From Sphingobacterium spiritivorum ATCC 33861 (lineage in GTDB: Bacteria; Bacteroidota; Bacteroidia; Sphingobacteriales; Sphingobacteriaceae), in assembly GCF_000143765.1 (NCBI RefSeq), contig NZ_GL379771.1, positions 248,001-312,000 on the forward strand: a stretch of 64,000 nucleotides of DNA. Direction: 5' to 3'. How positions within the stretch are numbered: the stretch's first letter is position 1; each line of letters begins with the position of its first letter. Shown here in pieces: positions 29,947 to 39,501 of the stretch. The translations under genes were made by a program, and so were the position numbers. The notes beneath the pieces are model-generated. The model worked only from the letters and a program-made list of their open reading frames with translations, did not search any database and was not told the origin of the DNA.

Positions 29947-30864
29947 TTAAACACTCACTTTCCAGATACGTATAATTTTGTCATCTCCTCCTGTAATAAA
30001 ATACGCACCGTCAGCGGTCCAGAGACCCACATTTATAGACAGGTGATGACTTTCATAACCTTTATCACGACTCACATTTTTCAGGAGGCCATAAGTATCC
30101 TTATCCCATATCTTAAATGTCTTATCCCTGCTGACTGTTGCAAAAACAGGTGCCTCCGGATGAAATAATATACCATACACAGTAAACATATGAGGTATAT
30201 AGGATAGTTTTTGTGAAAGATCTGCAGCATTCCAGACCACAAGCTTTGCGTCTCTTCCACCCGAAAATAAATGCAGGCCTTCCGGATCAAAAGATAAAGA
30301 GGTGACAGGCATGTTATGCCCCTTCACTTTAGCAAGGAGATGATAGGCTTCAGCATCATACAGATAAATATTACCCGCTTTATCCCCAAATGCCAGTTGC
30401 TTTTCATTCGCAGATACTGCAATCACACGTATAATGGTATCTGAGATCCTGAACTGGTATATTAAGTTAAAATCAAGAAGATTCCACACATACAACTGAC
30501 CATCCTCTCCTACAGCAATTAATTCCTGCTTATGGGTTAAGGCTTTGATACTGAACACGGCTCCTTTGTCCACTTTAAGGCGGACCACCAGCTTCTGAGC
30601 CTCTACATCTACAATCATGATGGAGCCGTCACGAAGACCTATGGTCAGATAAGCTGTATCCGGAATAAGGTAAAGACAATATACAGATGAACTTACTGCA
30701 CAAAGAATACGCTTAAATGCACCAGTCTGCAGATCCCACTCCACCACCCCTTTATCATTACCTGCGGTAAATAAAGTATGCGGAAAGAAACCATTTTCTA
30801 TCGCAAATATTTGATTCTGATGTCCTGTCAGCACAGTTGCCAACTCCGTAGATATTCTATTCAT
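29947..30864 (-). CDS. WD40-repeat protein
   Basis: Soluble beta-propeller of about 305 residues with no signal peptide, so probably cytoplasmic. Six or seven repeats can be made out, with typical endings such as GVVEWDLQ, GQLYVWNL, AKLVVWNA, KTFKIWDKD and a final KIIRIWKV. WD40 proteins are protein-protein platforms; there is no catalytic domain. The ATG at 30864 follows directly after the T-run of the hisIE terminator; a TTG at 30885 would extend it by seven residues. A -7-like element lies inside that terminator loop, so it may have its own transcript. Partner and role cannot be inferred. Confidence 0.82.
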   Translation of the reverse strand: MNRISTELATVLTGHQNQIFAIENGFFPHTLFTAGNDKGVVEWDLQTGAFKRILCAVSSSVYCLYLIPDTAYLTIGLRDGSIMIVDVEAQKLVVRLKVDKGAVFSIKALTHKQELIAVGEDGQLYVWNLLDFNLIYQFRISDTIIRVIAVSANEKQLAFGDKAGNIYLYDAEAYHLLAKVKGHNMPVTSLSFDPEGLHLFSGGRDAKLVVWNAADLSQKLSYIPHMFTVYGILFHPEAPVFATVSRDKTFKIWDKDTYGLLKNVSRDKGYESHHLSINVGLWTADGAYFITGGDDKIIRIWKVSV

Positions 30865-30869
30865 AAAAA

Positions 30870-30899
30870 AAAGTGCCGGACACAAATGTACGGCACTTT
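30870..30899 (-). terminator. hisIE terminator abutting the WD40 start codon
   Basis: On the minus strand, AAAGTGCCG (30891-30899) pairs with CGGCACTTT (30870-30878) around a 12-base loop, followed by a run of eight Ts that ends at the WD40 ATG. It sits 34 bases after the hisIE stop. Confidence 0.75.
30883..30890 (-). promoter_or_regulatory. -7-like element inside the hisIE terminator loop
   Basis: Minus-strand TACATTTG matches TAnnTTTG and forms most of the hairpin loop. Transcription would begin in the right arm, about 12-15 bases before the WD40 ATG. No -33 element is obvious. Confidence 0.4.
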
Positions 30900-30932
30900 G
30901 AAGACTATTATGTCATGTAAGGATAACTTTGC

Positions 30933-31517
30933 TTATTGGTGTCTGGATTCCAGATTTTTAGCAATCGTTTCCAATGAGAATCCTTTTTCTCTTAATAATA
31001 CGATAAGGTGAAACAACAAATCAGAAGTCTCATCGATAAATTCTTTGTCCGTCTCGGTCAATGCTGCAATAACAGTCTCTACAGCCTCTTCTCCTACCTT
31101 TTGAGCAATCTTATTAATTCCTCTGCTACGCAAACGGTTAACATAAGACTCATCAGAAGGATCCTCAAAGCGATTATTTACAATACGTTCCAGTTCAAAT
31201 AAAAAATTCTGATCGTATTGCGTCTTGAAGCAGCTGCGACTTCCTGTATGACAAGTCGGACCATCCGGACGTGCTTTGATCAGAAGTGTATCCTGATCAC
31301 AGTCAATATGATAACTGATCACATGTAGAAAATTTCCACTTTCCTCCCCCTTTGTCCAGAGCCTGTTCTTACTTCTGGAGAAAAAAGTTACTTTTCTTTC
31401 CGCCTGCGTCTTTTGCCAGGCCTCTTCATTCATATACCCCAACATCAGCACTTCCAATGTCTGTGTATCTTGTACTATGACCGGAACAAGTCCGTCACTT
31501 TTAGAAAAATCTAGCAT
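30933..31517 (-). CDS. hisIE: Bifunctional phosphoribosyl-AMP cyclohydrolase / phosphoribosyl-ATP pyrophosphatase
   Basis: Carries out the second and third steps of histidine synthesis. The N-terminal HisI domain (about 1-105) includes the metal-binding region DCDQDTLLIKARPDGPTCHTGSRSCF with its cysteines. The C-terminal HisE domain (about 110-194) shows the pyrophosphatase helices with KVGEEAVETVIAAL and ETSDLLFHLIVLL. The 194-residue fused form is usual in Bacteroidota. It is the last his gene, 104 bases after hisF, and is closed by a strong terminator. A possible intra-operon hairpin lies in that gap. Confidence 0.95.
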   Translation of the reverse strand: MLDFSKSDGLVPVIVQDTQTLEVLMLGYMNEEAWQKTQAERKVTFFSRSKNRLWTKGEESGNFLHVISYHIDCDQDTLLIKARPDGPTCHTGSRSCFKTQYDQNFLFELERIVNNRFEDPSDESYVNRLRSRGINKIAQKVGEEAVETVIAALTETDKEFIDETSDLLFHLIVLLREKGFSLETIAKNLESRHQ

Positions 31518-31544
31518 CTTTTAATTTAAAAAGTTAAAATTAAA

Positions 31545-31601
31545 AAGCAGAACGGATAAAGTCGGGCCTCTTGAAATAAATAGTACCCGTATCTTCTGCT
31601 T
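31545..31601 (-). promoter_or_regulatory. Possible intra-operon hairpin between hisF and hisIE
   Basis: On the minus strand AAGCAGAA (31594-31601) can pair with TTCTGCTT (31545-31552), with an inner CGGG/CCCG pairing, followed by TTTAATTTTAACTTTTT. It could act as a partial terminator or RNA-processing site; the outer stem is only eight pairs and the loop is long. Confidence 0.3.
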
Positions 31602-31621
31602 CTAATTTCTGTATTATTATT

Positions 31622-32374
31622 TTACCGGACTGTAATGCCGTTGGCTCTTAACGTATTTTTCAATTCCGGAATCAAAATCTCTCCATAATGGAAAACTGAA
31701 GCTGCTAATGCAGCGTCAACTCCCGTCTGTTGAAACACTTCGGTAAAATGCTTCTGATTCCCCGCTCCACCCGATGCAATCAGTGGAATCCCGATCATCG
31801 CATTAATTTTTTTCAGAAATGAACAATCAAATCCATTTTTAGTGCCGTCATGATCCATTGAAGTCAACAATATTTCACCTGCTCCACGGTCCTGAGCTTC
31901 ACGAATCCAGTCTTCTGTCTGGATTTCCGTTTTGATACGACCGCCGCTAAGATGAACAAAATTCTGACCTTCAGTATGTCTGGTATCTACTGCTACAACC
32001 ACAAACTGAGCTCCGAAAGCGGCCGACATCTCATTGATCAACTCCGGACGACGCACTGCTGCTGAATTAATCGAAATCTTATCTGCTCCCGAATTCAACA
32101 GGATTTCCGCATCACGGATTTCATTGATTCCACCGCCAATGGTAAACGGAATATTTACCTGTCTGGCGACCGCTTTTACTAAATCTATGGTCGTTTTCCG
32201 GCCTTCATGTGTAGCCGTAATATCAAGAAAAACCAGTTCATCGGCACCCTGTTCAGAATACGCATATGCCAGCTCCACAGGATCACCCGCATCACGCAGG
32301 TCAACAAAGTTGACCCCTTTGACCGTCCGACCGTCTTTCACATCCAGACAAGGAATGATTCGCTTTGCTAACAT
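31622..32374 (-). CDS. hisF: Imidazole glycerol phosphate synthase cyclase subunit
   Basis: TIM-barrel cyclase that, with HisH, makes imidazole-glycerol-phosphate and AICAR from PRFAR. The 250 residues begin [23 protein letters not shown], the HisF hallmark, with the catalytic Asp in CLDV. A second half-barrel phosphate site appears as [12 protein letters not shown]. It starts three bases after the hisA stop and is thus in tight operon with hisA and hisH. AICAR produced here feeds purine synthesis, and purC is a near neighbour on the same strand. Confidence 0.96.
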   Translation of the reverse strand: MLAKRIIPCLDVKDGRTVKGVNFVDLRDAGDPVELAYAYSEQGADELVFLDITATHEGRKTTIDLVKAVARQVNIPFTIGGGINEIRDAEILLNSGADKISINSAAVRRPELINEMSAAFGAQFVVVAVDTRHTEGQNFVHLSGGRIKTEIQTEDWIREAQDRGAGEILLTSMDHDGTKNGFDCSFLKKINAMIGIPLIASGGAGNQKHFTEVFQQTGVDAALAASVFHYGEILIPELKNTLRANGITVR

Positions 32375-32377
32375 GTA

Positions 32378-33130
32378 TTAAAAGCTGATTAAAGATTTCA
32401 AATTCCAATCCTGAATCTCTTCGATCGAAATACGATTTTCATAAATAGCCTTTCCTACTACACAGGATTCCATTCTTCCCAACTCCTGCAATTTGCGGAT
32501 ATCGTCCATGGAACTGATACCTCCTGAACCGATAAGTTTGATAATAGGAGAATGATCCAAAAGTTTCTTATACAATTCTACACCTGCACCGCCTAACTTG
32601 CCGTCTTTACTGATATCTGTACACAGAAAACGGTAGAAACCTAATGCCAGACACTTATCAATATATTCAATCAGTTTGATTGGCGAGCTTTCTAACCATC
32701 CCGAATACTTGATCACCTCATCCAGTACATCTATAGCTATCACGATATGATCTGCATACTTTATTTTTCCTTCATTAAGCGTGCTTAATTCTTCCAGAAA
32801 TTCAGGATTAGTGATGGCCTGTGTACCTACAATGACACGGTATACACCTGCGTCAATCAGTTCTTTTACCTTTTCGATGCTACGGACCCCACCGCCGTAT
32901 TGAATCTTCATTTCAGTTTTACGGATGATATTAAATAAATACTCCTGGTTACTGAAATCTCCTTTTGCACCATTCAGATCGATGATATGCACCAATTCAG
33001 TACCATTTGCATGGTATCTGTCTATTTGTTCTTCAAGGCTTATATCGTAAGTCGTTACATCGTCATAATTTCCTTCGCGTAGACGAACTACTTTTTTGTC
33101 CAATACATCGATTGCTGGTATTATATACAT
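32378..33130 (-). CDS. hisA: ProFAR isomerase
   Basis: Opens the ring of the ribosyl group of ProFAR to give PRFAR, fourth step of histidine synthesis. It is a TIM barrel of 250 residues with the opening IIPAIDVLDKKVVRLREG (catalytic Asp in AIDV), the first half phosphate site QYGGGVRSIE, the second catalytic Asp in CTDISKDG, and the second phosphate site IGSGGISS. Seventeen bases follow the hisH stop and three precede hisF. A normal-length, intact gene. Confidence 0.96.
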   Translation of the reverse strand: MYIIPAIDVLDKKVVRLREGNYDDVTTYDISLEEQIDRYHANGTELVHIIDLNGAKGDFSNQEYLFNIIRKTEMKIQYGGGVRSIEKVKELIDAGVYRVIVGTQAITNPEFLEELSTLNEGKIKYADHIVIAIDVLDEVIKYSGWLESSPIKLIEYIDKCLALGFYRFLCTDISKDGKLGGAGVELYKKLLDHSPIIKLIGSGGISSMDDIRKLQELGRMESCVVGKAIYENRISIEEIQDWNLKSLISF

Positions 33131-33147
33131 AGTAAAATATTTTGTTT

Positions 33148-33741
33148 CTAATTTATCTTTGAAAAATTCAATAATAACTGCTCTCCGGCTTTACCCGATT
33201 TTTCCGGATGAAACTGGACTCCATAAAAGTTTCCTTTTGACATCGCTGCCGAAAACGGAACATCATAATCGCATTTTGCAATAGTATAATCTTCATGATA
33301 TTCAATAAAATACGAATGTACGAAGTAAAAATACGCATTATCTTCAATATGGAGGAATAACGGATTACCTTTAGAAGGCGATATACTATTCCAGCCCATA
33401 TGCGGAACCTTCTGTGCTATACGTTCTTTAAAATGTAACGTTTGTAACGGAACGATCTTCAGTAGTCCGGCATTACCTTCTTCCGAAAAATCAGTCATCA
33501 GCTGCATACCAACACATATCCCCAAGACAGGTTTTTTAATGGTATGGATATATTCAGATAAGCCCGATTCCCGCAGCTTCTGCATAGCAGCACCGGCATG
33601 TCCTACGCCTGGGATAATAATACGATCACATTGATCGATCTCTTCAGGCAGATTGATCATCATATACGAAAGTCCAACCCTGTCTAATGCCGCTGTCAAT
33701 GAAAATATATTCCCCGCTCCGTAATTGATAATTCCTATCAT
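33148..33741 (-). CDS. hisH: Imidazole glycerol phosphate synthase glutamine amidotransferase subunit
   Basis: Class I glutaminase that supplies ammonia to HisF. The 197 residues show IGIINYGAGNIFS at the N terminus, the nucleophile elbow GICVGMQLM (catalytic Cys), and the His-Glu pair in YGVQFHPEKSG. It lies between hisB (75 bases upstream) and hisA (17 bases downstream) in the operon. Length and motifs are normal. Confidence 0.95.
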   Translation of the reverse strand: MIGIINYGAGNIFSLTAALDRVGLSYMMINLPEEIDQCDRIIIPGVGHAGAAMQKLRESGLSEYIHTIKKPVLGICVGMQLMTDFSEEGNAGLLKIVPLQTLHFKERIAQKVPHMGWNSISPSKGNPLFLHIEDNAYFYFVHSYFIEYHEDYTIAKCDYDVPFSAAMSKGNFYGVQFHPEKSGKAGEQLLLNFSKIN

Positions 33742-33816
33742 ATCTTATTAATGATTAAGGATGATCAGACAGAAGAAATACATATTCTGTACTGTTCAGA
33801 TCCCTTATTTATAATT

Positions 33817-34956
33817 CTACAAAACACCTTTAGTACTTGGTAGCTGCATGTTATCCGCATCACGACGCACCGCTTTTTTGATTGATTTAGCAAATGCTTT
33901 GAAGATTGCTTCTATCTTGTGATGTTCATTCTCACCCTCAGCCTTGATATTGAGATTAGATCTGGAAGCATCAGAGAATGACTTAAAGAAATGGAAAAAC
34001 ATTTCTGTAGGCATGTCACCGATTTTCTCCCTGTTGAATGTGGCATCCCACACAATCCAGTTGCGTCCGCCAAAATCCAGTGCCACCTGCGCAAGACAAT
34101 CATCCATGGGCAAAGTGTAGGAATATCGTTCTATACCACGCTTATCACCCAATACCTTTAAAAAGACTTCTCCCAAAGCAATCCCTGTATCTTCTATGGT
34201 ATGATGCTCATCTATATGCAAATCTCCTTTTGCTTTTATAGTAAGATCAATCGCTCCGTGACGGGCAATCTGATCCAGCATATGATCAAAAAACGGTAAT
34301 CCGGTATCAATATCTGATTTACCTGATCCATCCAGATTGAGATGGATATAAATATCCGTTTCATTAGTCTTACGATGATGCTCACCTGTCCTTGAACCCA
34401 GTTTCAGAAATTCGTAAATCGCTTTCCAGTCTTTTGTTTCCAAAGCAACTACACTTTCCTCTATTTGCAGGTTCTCAGCCACACCGAGATTATCATTTGC
34501 CCGCAGCCAGATGGCTTTTGCACCCAGATTCTGAGCCAGTTTTACATCATTTACACGATCACCAATCACAAATGAATGCTGCAAATCGTACTTCTCCGGA
34601 TCAAAATAATCCAATAGCATGCCAATACCCGGTTTGCGGGTAGCAGCATTCTCGTGCGGGAAAGTACGGTCAATATGTTCTTTTGCAAATACTACCCCTT
34701 CTCCGGCAAAAGTATCTGTCACAAGCTGATGTACAGGCCAGAAATTAGCTTCAGGATGAGAATCTGTTCCCAGTCCATCCTGATTGGTGACAAGAACCAG
34801 TTCGTAATCCAGCTCTTTAGCAATACGGGGAAGATACTGTAAAGCGCCGGGATAAAATTTCAATTTGGCAAAAGAGTCAATTTGCTCATCCTCAGGCTCC
34901 AGAATCAATGTTCCGTCGCGGTCGATAAATAATACACGCTTGATATGGTTTGGCAT
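33817..34956 (-). CDS. hisB: Bifunctional histidinol-phosphatase / imidazoleglycerol-phosphate dehydratase
   Basis: Fused enzyme for steps seven and nine of histidine synthesis. The N-terminal HAD phosphatase (about 1-165) has FIDRDGTLI with both catalytic Asp residues, VTNQDG, and FVIGDRVND. The C-terminal dehydratase (about 190-379) shows two manganese-binding repeats, [14 protein letters not shown] and [13 protein letters not shown]. The total of 379 residues fits the fused E. coli-like form. I choose the ATG at 34956, ten bases after the hisC stop; an upstream TTG at 34977 would overlap hisC. Confidence 0.95.
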   Translation of the reverse strand: MPNHIKRVLFIDRDGTLILEPEDEQIDSFAKLKFYPGALQYLPRIAKELDYELVLVTNQDGLGTDSHPEANFWPVHQLVTDTFAGEGVVFAKEHIDRTFPHENAATRKPGIGMLLDYFDPEKYDLQHSFVIGDRVNDVKLAQNLGAKAIWLRANDNLGVAENLQIEESVVALETKDWKAIYEFLKLGSRTGEHHRKTNETDIYIHLNLDGSGKSDIDTGLPFFDHMLDQIARHGAIDLTIKAKGDLHIDEHHTIEDTGIALGEVFLKVLGDKRGIERYSYTLPMDDCLAQVALDFGGRNWIVWDATFNREKIGDMPTEMFFHFFKSFSDASRSNLNIKAEGENEHHKIEAIFKAFAKSIKKAVRRDADNMQLPSTKGVL

Positions 34957-34966
34957 GATAATATAA

Positions 34967-36025
34967 TTAGCCTGCAAAAGCAGTCATTTTTTCTAATAGT
35001 ATTTTATTCTCTTCAGGAGTACCTACAGTGATACGCAGACACCCTTCGCATAGTTCTACTTTGGAGCGGTCGCGCACAATTATACCGTGCTGTACCAGAT
35101 AAGTATATAAGCCTCTAGGATTATCCATTCTGACCAGGATAAAATTAGCGTCAGACGGAGTAATATATTGTACATATCCGATCTTAACCAGTTCTTTCAC
35201 TAACAATTCTCGTTCAGCAACGGTCTCTTTGATCCATGCATTCACCTGATCGACCTTATCCAGCGCTTCCAGTACAATATCTTGTGTAGCCTGATTGATA
35301 TTATAAGGAGGCTTTATTTTATTGAATACTTCAATAATCTCTTTACTGGCAAAAGCCATTCCAAGACGTAATGCAGCCAGCCCCCAGGCTTTGGAGAGCG
35401 TCTGCAGGACAACAAGATTAGGATATTCAGCAAGCTCCTGCGTAAATGATCGGGTTTGCGAAAAGTTGATATATGCCTCATCCACTACTACAATACCATG
35501 AAAGTTATTCAGGATCAGCTCAATGTCCTTACGGTTAATAGCATTTCCTGTAGGATTGTTTGGTGAACAGATAAAAATAAGCTTGGTCTGTGCGTCTACA
35601 GCCTCCTGTATACCATCCAGATCCAGCTGATACTCTTTCGTCAGATTGACTTTTTTGAAAGCCACATCATTAATATTGGCAGATACTTCATACATCCCGT
35701 AGGTTGGCGGAACAAGAATGACATTATCCACACCCGGACGACAGAATGCCCGGAATAAAATATCGATAGCTTCATCACTTCCGTTTCCTAAAAACATATT
35801 GGCTGCAGGGACACCTTTTATATGCGAAAGTTTATCTTTCACCAGATGTTGCAACGGATCAGGATAACGGTTGTAATTATGATCCAAAGGTGATCCAAAG
35901 GCATTTTCATTGGCATCAATCAGTATAGATGCTTCTCCTTTAAATTCATCTCTGGCAGAAGAATAAGGTACGAGATTCTTGATATTATCCCGTAGTAAGT
36001 CGGTTAAGTTGAATGGATTATCCAT
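34967..36025 (-). CDS. hisC: Histidinol-phosphate aminotransferase
   Basis: PLP-dependent class I/II aminotransferase, converting imidazole acetol phosphate to histidinol phosphate. The 352 residues contain the ENAFGSP and YPDP substrate segments, [20 protein letters not shown], and the PLP-lysine motif [13 protein letters not shown]. It is the first his gene in this operon, 47 bases after the rnz stop. hisG and hisD, which usually precede it in Bacteroidota, are not present here. The operon may be co-transcribed with STAS-rnz, as no terminator is visible in the short gap. Confidence 0.95.
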   Translation of the reverse strand: MDNPFNLTDLLRDNIKNLVPYSSARDEFKGEASILIDANENAFGSPLDHNYNRYPDPLQHLVKDKLSHIKGVPAANMFLGNGSDEAIDILFRAFCRPGVDNVILVPPTYGMYEVSANINDVAFKKVNLTKEYQLDLDGIQEAVDAQTKLIFICSPNNPTGNAINRKDIELILNNFHGIVVVDEAYINFSQTRSFTQELAEYPNLVVLQTLSKAWGLAALRLGMAFASKEIIEVFNKIKPPYNINQATQDIVLEALDKVDQVNAWIKETVAERELLVKELVKIGYVQYITPSDANFILVRMDNPRGLYTYLVQHGIIVRDRSKVELCEGCLRITVGTPEENKILLEKMTAFAG

Positions 36026-36072
36026 TTAAAAAAAATTAGAGCCGTAAATATGAGGAAAAATTCACAAAAACA

Positions 36073-36984
36073 CTATACAGAAAACCATTTACCTTCAACT
36101 GAAAGCTGGGTATTCTTAAAAACGTGCTGTGCCTCCTCCAATAATGGCTGTAATTCACGGTACCTTGCAGAATAATGTCCCAGAAGCAATTTATGTGCAC
36201 CTGCTTCTTTCGCAATTTCGGCAGCCTCCTGTGCCGTGGTATGCAATGTTTCTTTGGCCCTTTCGACCATTTCGTGTAAAAAAGTAGATTCGTGATACAA
36301 CAGATCTACATTGCTGATCGCTGCTATGTAGTCCGGCACACGTACCGTATCCGAACAATAAGCATAGCTTCGCGAGGGCGGCGGCGGTATGGTCAGCTCT
36401 GCAGCTTTATATACTTTTCCATCGGGAGCGGTATAATCCAGTCCTCTTTTTATTCCGCCTATGTATTGTTTAGGAATGTTCAGTTGTTCTACCAGCTCTG
36501 CTATTATTGCAGGCGAACGCTTTCCTTCATCAAACCGGAATCCTGTACAGGGAATACGATGAGTAAGCGGAAACGTACTTACTTTGAAAGCAGCAGTTTC
36601 CAGAATGACTTCTTCTTTATCCGGATTAGTAGGATGAAAGATCAGGTTGTACCGTAATTGAGTATCCGAATGCCTGAACTGTACATCCAGTATCTCTTTG
36701 AGGGGTGCCGGGCCATATAAATGCAGGCCAGACTTGCGGCCAACCAGGTGCATGGAAGACAATAGTCCGACAAGTCCCAGATAATGATCACCATGCAGGT
36801 GACTTATAAATATATGACCTATGCGATTGCTACGGATACCATAGCGGAATAGTTGCATCTGCGTGCCTTCTCCACAATCGATCAGAAAAAACTGTTCATT
36901 AAAATTGAGGAGTTGACTCGAAGGATGACGTTCGTACATCGGTGTAGCGGAGCTATTCCCCAAAATCAAAACTTCAAACTTCAT
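36073..36984 (-). CDS. rnz: Ribonuclease Z
   Basis: Zinc-dependent endonuclease of the metallo-beta-lactamase fold that matures the 3' ends of tRNAs lacking an encoded CCA. The 303 residues show GNSSATPMYERHPSS at the start, the zinc motif SHLHGDHYLGL, YCSDT and the late LLLGHYSARY with a conserved His. The tRNA-Asp genes in this window do not encode CCA, consistent with a need for RNase Z. It begins three bases after the STAS gene and precedes hisC. Confidence 0.95.
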   Translation of the reverse strand: MKFEVLILGNSSATPMYERHPSSQLLNFNEQFFLIDCGEGTQMQLFRYGIRSNRIGHIFISHLHGDHYLGLVGLLSSMHLVGRKSGLHLYGPAPLKEILDVQFRHSDTQLRYNLIFHPTNPDKEEVILETAAFKVSTFPLTHRIPCTGFRFDEGKRSPAIIAELVEQLNIPKQYIGGIKRGLDYTAPDGKVYKAAELTIPPPPSRSYAYCSDTVRVPDYIAAISNVDLLYHESTFLHEMVERAKETLHTTAQEAAEIAKEAGAHKLLLGHYSARYRELQPLLEEAQHVFKNTQLSVEGKWFSV

Positions 36985-36987
36985 GCG

Positions 36988-37365
36988 TTAATCTTTCTCC
37001 CCTCTGTAGTCCATTTCTAATTCATGCGCAAAGATCATATCCTCGGCTATCTTTACGGAATCTACTATAGTCAGCGTCTGATGCAAATGAGACATCTCCA
37101 GTACTTCCAGTACTGCTGAGTCCACATTCGCCAAAAGAAACAATCCTCCTATCGTATGACAAAGCCTGTTGGCCAGAATGCCTATACGAATACCTTCTTC
37201 ATCTACCTCACGTACATTCGACAGATCCAACACAATATTGCGTTGTCCGGTAGTATTACGCAATAAAAGCTCAGCTTTCAACTTTGCTGCCTTTTCAGCG
37301 TTCAGCACATCCGTTAATGGTTCGATTACAATATATCGGTCATGCTTATCAATTGTATATTTCAT
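36988..37365 (-). CDS. STAS-domain protein, non-canonical
   Basis: Single STAS domain of 125 residues, the fold of anti-sigma-factor antagonists and related phospho-switches. The core strand-loop-helix reads IVLDLSNVREVDEEGIRIGILA. In classical antagonists the loop is DSS/TG with a phosphorylatable Ser; here it is Asp55-Glu56-Glu57-Gly58. It therefore cannot be switched at that site in the usual way and may be fixed in a phospho-mimic-like state or have another role. It ends three bases before rnz, suggesting co-translation. No kinase or sigma-factor gene is adjacent. Confidence 0.82.
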   Translation of the reverse strand: MKYTIDKHDRYIVIEPLTDVLNAEKAAKLKAELLLRNTTGQRNIVLDLSNVREVDEEGIRIGILANRLCHTIGGLFLLANVDSAVLEVLEMSHLHQTLTIVDSVKIAEDMIFAHELEMDYRGEKD

Positions 37366-37488
37366 AAACCCAATTTTTTACGTTAAAGACTATCCCTCAT
37401 TTACAGGAATTCCCTTTCCCTTCTACAGCCTGTCACTTGGTGTGTACCGCGGAGACAGATGTCTTTATGTCCAACTTTATTTCCCTGC

Positions 37489-38436
37489 TTAGCGCAGCGT
37501 CTTTAATGCAGTAGAAATATTATGTTCTACTCTACCCAGCACCTCTCCTTCTTTGGGATATTCAAAACGTTCTCCGGTGATATGCTCATAAAGTTCAATG
37601 TATCGCTCGGAGATAGAATTTACAATTTCATCCGTCATTTCAGGCACCTGCTGCCCGTCTTTTCCCTGAAAACCATTCTCAATCAACCATTTGCGGACAA
37701 ATTCTTTGGACAGCTGCTTTTGCGGTTCGCCGTTCGCCTGACGCTCTTCATATCCTTCAGCATAAAAATATCGGGAAGAATCCGGTGTATGGATCTCGTC
37801 TATAAGATAAATAACGCCGTCCCGTTTACCAAACTCATACTTGGTATCCACCAGAATCAGACCTCTTTCTTTTGCGATCTCCGTACCCCGCTGAAACAGA
37901 GCTTTCGTATATTTTTCCAATTGGATATAATCTTCCTCACTCACAATACCTTTTTTCAGAATATCTGCACGGGAGATATCTTCATCATGACCTACTGCAG
38001 CTTTTGTGGTCGGCGTAATGATGGGCTCAGGAAGCTTATCATTTTCTTTAAGTCCTTCAACCAGCTTCTCTCCGCACACTTCTCTTCTGCCGGCACTGTA
38101 TTCACGCCATGCATGTCCCGAAAGGTATCCTCTGATCACCATCTCTACTTTGAAGGGCTCACACATCTTACCAATGGTCACACTGGGATCCGGTACTTCT
38201 ACCACCCAGTTAGGCAAAATATCTTCTGTAGCTTTTAAAAACTTAGCCGCTATTTGATTCAGCACCTGACCTTTATAAGGTATAGCACGAGGCAATACAA
38301 CATCAAAAGCAGATATACGATCCGTAGCAACCATTGCCAGATAACGATCTGCAATCGTATATACATCGCGTACCTTACCTCTGTAAAAAGCAGTTTGGTT
38401 TTCGAAATTAAAATTTGTTTCTCTTATTGCGTTCAT
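37489..38436 (-). CDS. purC: Phosphoribosylaminoimidazole-succinocarboxamide synthase (SAICAR synthase)
   Basis: ATP-dependent ligation of aspartate to CAIR in purine synthesis. About 315 residues from the ATG at 38436 (MNAIRETNF). An ATG at 38454 and a further upstream start add hydrophobic residues and seem unlikely. Family motifs are [35 protein letters not shown] and LVDTKYEFG followed by [12 protein letters not shown]. This is the longer, plant/Bacteroidota-like form. It stands between phoH and the STAS gene on the same strand; the link to hisF-made AICAR is metabolic rather than regulatory as far as can be seen. Confidence 0.95.
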   Translation of the reverse strand: MNAIRETNFNFENQTAFYRGKVRDVYTIADRYLAMVATDRISAFDVVLPRAIPYKGQVLNQIAAKFLKATEDILPNWVVEVPDPSVTIGKMCEPFKVEMVIRGYLSGHAWREYSAGRREVCGEKLVEGLKENDKLPEPIITPTTKAAVGHDEDISRADILKKGIVSEEDYIQLEKYTKALFQRGTEIAKERGLILVDTKYEFGKRDGVIYLIDEIHTPDSSRYFYAEGYEERQANGEPQKQLSKEFVRKWLIENGFQGKDGQQVPEMTDEIVNSISERYIELYEHITGERFEYPKEGEVLGRVEHNISTALKTLR

Positions 38437-38526
38437 TTCAAAATAAAAATTCATAAGTAATAGAATAGCAGCATAGACTGCCTCAGTAATCTCTTTCAGC
38501 AAACGATATCAGCTGGCAGACAACTA

Positions 38527-39501
38527 CTAAATATCTCCGTATGCCTCTAATATACGTTTCACCAGTTTGTGTCTAACGACATCTCCACCGCTCAGATAAA
38601 TCATATCTATCCCCTCTATTCCTTCCAGCAATTTCACCGCGGTAGATAATCCGGATTGATTTTTCTTTGGAAGGTCAATCTGTGTCATATCACCGGTTAC
38701 AATAAATTTGGCTGTAGGACCCATCCGTGTCAGAAACATCTTCAGCTGCATATCCGTTGCATTCTGTGCTTCATCCAGGATCACAAAACAGTTATCAAGA
38801 GTACGTCCGCGCATAAAAGCCAGAGGCGCTACTTCAATAGTCCGGTTTTCAAGATATCCCTTCAACTTTTCAGCAGGAATCATATCATCCAGTGCATCAT
38901 ACAGAGGTCTCAGATAAGGATCTACTTTTTCCTTCAGATCGCCCGGAAGAAAACCCAGATTTTCACCCGCTTCTACTGCAGGTCGTGTCAGTATGATACG
39001 CTTGATCTCTTTATTTCTCAAAGCACGAACAGCAAGAGCAACAGCCGTATAGGTCTTCCCGGTTCCGGCAGGACCTATTGCAAATAAAATATCATTCTTG
39101 GAAATACTGTCCACCATTCTACGCTGATTAAGCGTTCGTGCCCGTACAATTATTCCATTAGGCCCATATACAATCGGCTCTCCGCTAAAAGCCGGTGCAC
39201 CTTCTTGTTTTTTTTCTGAACCATCAGCCTTTTTCTCCGCCACAGGATGTTTTACTCCTATAATTTCTTCCAGATCCAATACAGACAGACTATGAAACCG
39301 TTCAATATGAGACAATATCTGATCAAATACGCCTTTAAAATGTTGCTGTTCCTGTTCTTCTCCCAATACTTTCAGTTCATTTCCTCTGGCTACCATTCTG
39401 ATCTTCGGAAATTGCTTCTTAATGTATTCAAAATTCTCATTTTGAGTCCCCCACAGAGTGACCAAATTGACTTCCTCAAGTGTTATCAGTAGTTCGTTCA
39501 A
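38527..39501 (-). CDS. phoH: PhoH-family ATPase
   Basis: Cytoplasmic P-loop protein of 324 residues related to PhoH/YbeZ, linked in other bacteria to RNA and ribosome metabolism. The Walker A motif is GPAGTGKTY, Walker B is CFVILDEAQNAT, and the KNQSGL region follows. An N-terminal small domain includes FPKIRMVARGNELKVLGE, common in Bacteroidota PhoH. The start codon seems to be TTG at 39501, since the family begins MNEL and no in-frame ATG lies just upstream. No ybeY is adjacent. Confidence 0.9.
   Translation of the reverse strand: MNELLITLEEVNLVTLWGTQNENFEYIKKQFPKIRMVARGNELKVLGEEQEQQHFKGVFDQILSHIERFHSLSVLDLEEIIGVKHPVAEKKADGSEKKQEGAPAFSGEPIVYGPNGIIVRARTLNQRRMVDSISKNDILFAIGPAGTGKTYTAVALAVRALRNKEIKRIILTRPAVEAGENLGFLPGDLKEKVDPYLRPLYDALDDMIPAEKLKGYLENRTIEVAPLAFMRGRTLDNCFVILDEAQNATDMQLKMFLTRMGPTAKFIVTGDMTQIDLPKKNQSGLSTAVKLLEGIEGIDMIYLSGGDVVRHKLVKRILEAYGDI

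Noticed and set aside
33817..34956. hisB as a novel gene fusion
   Set aside because: The phosphatase-dehydratase fusion is a known form of HisB in this phylum and in enterobacteria.
37522..38238. 238-codon open frame on the plus strand inside purC
   Set aside because: Fully antisense to purC, with Phe/Ile-rich nonsense composition and no domain.
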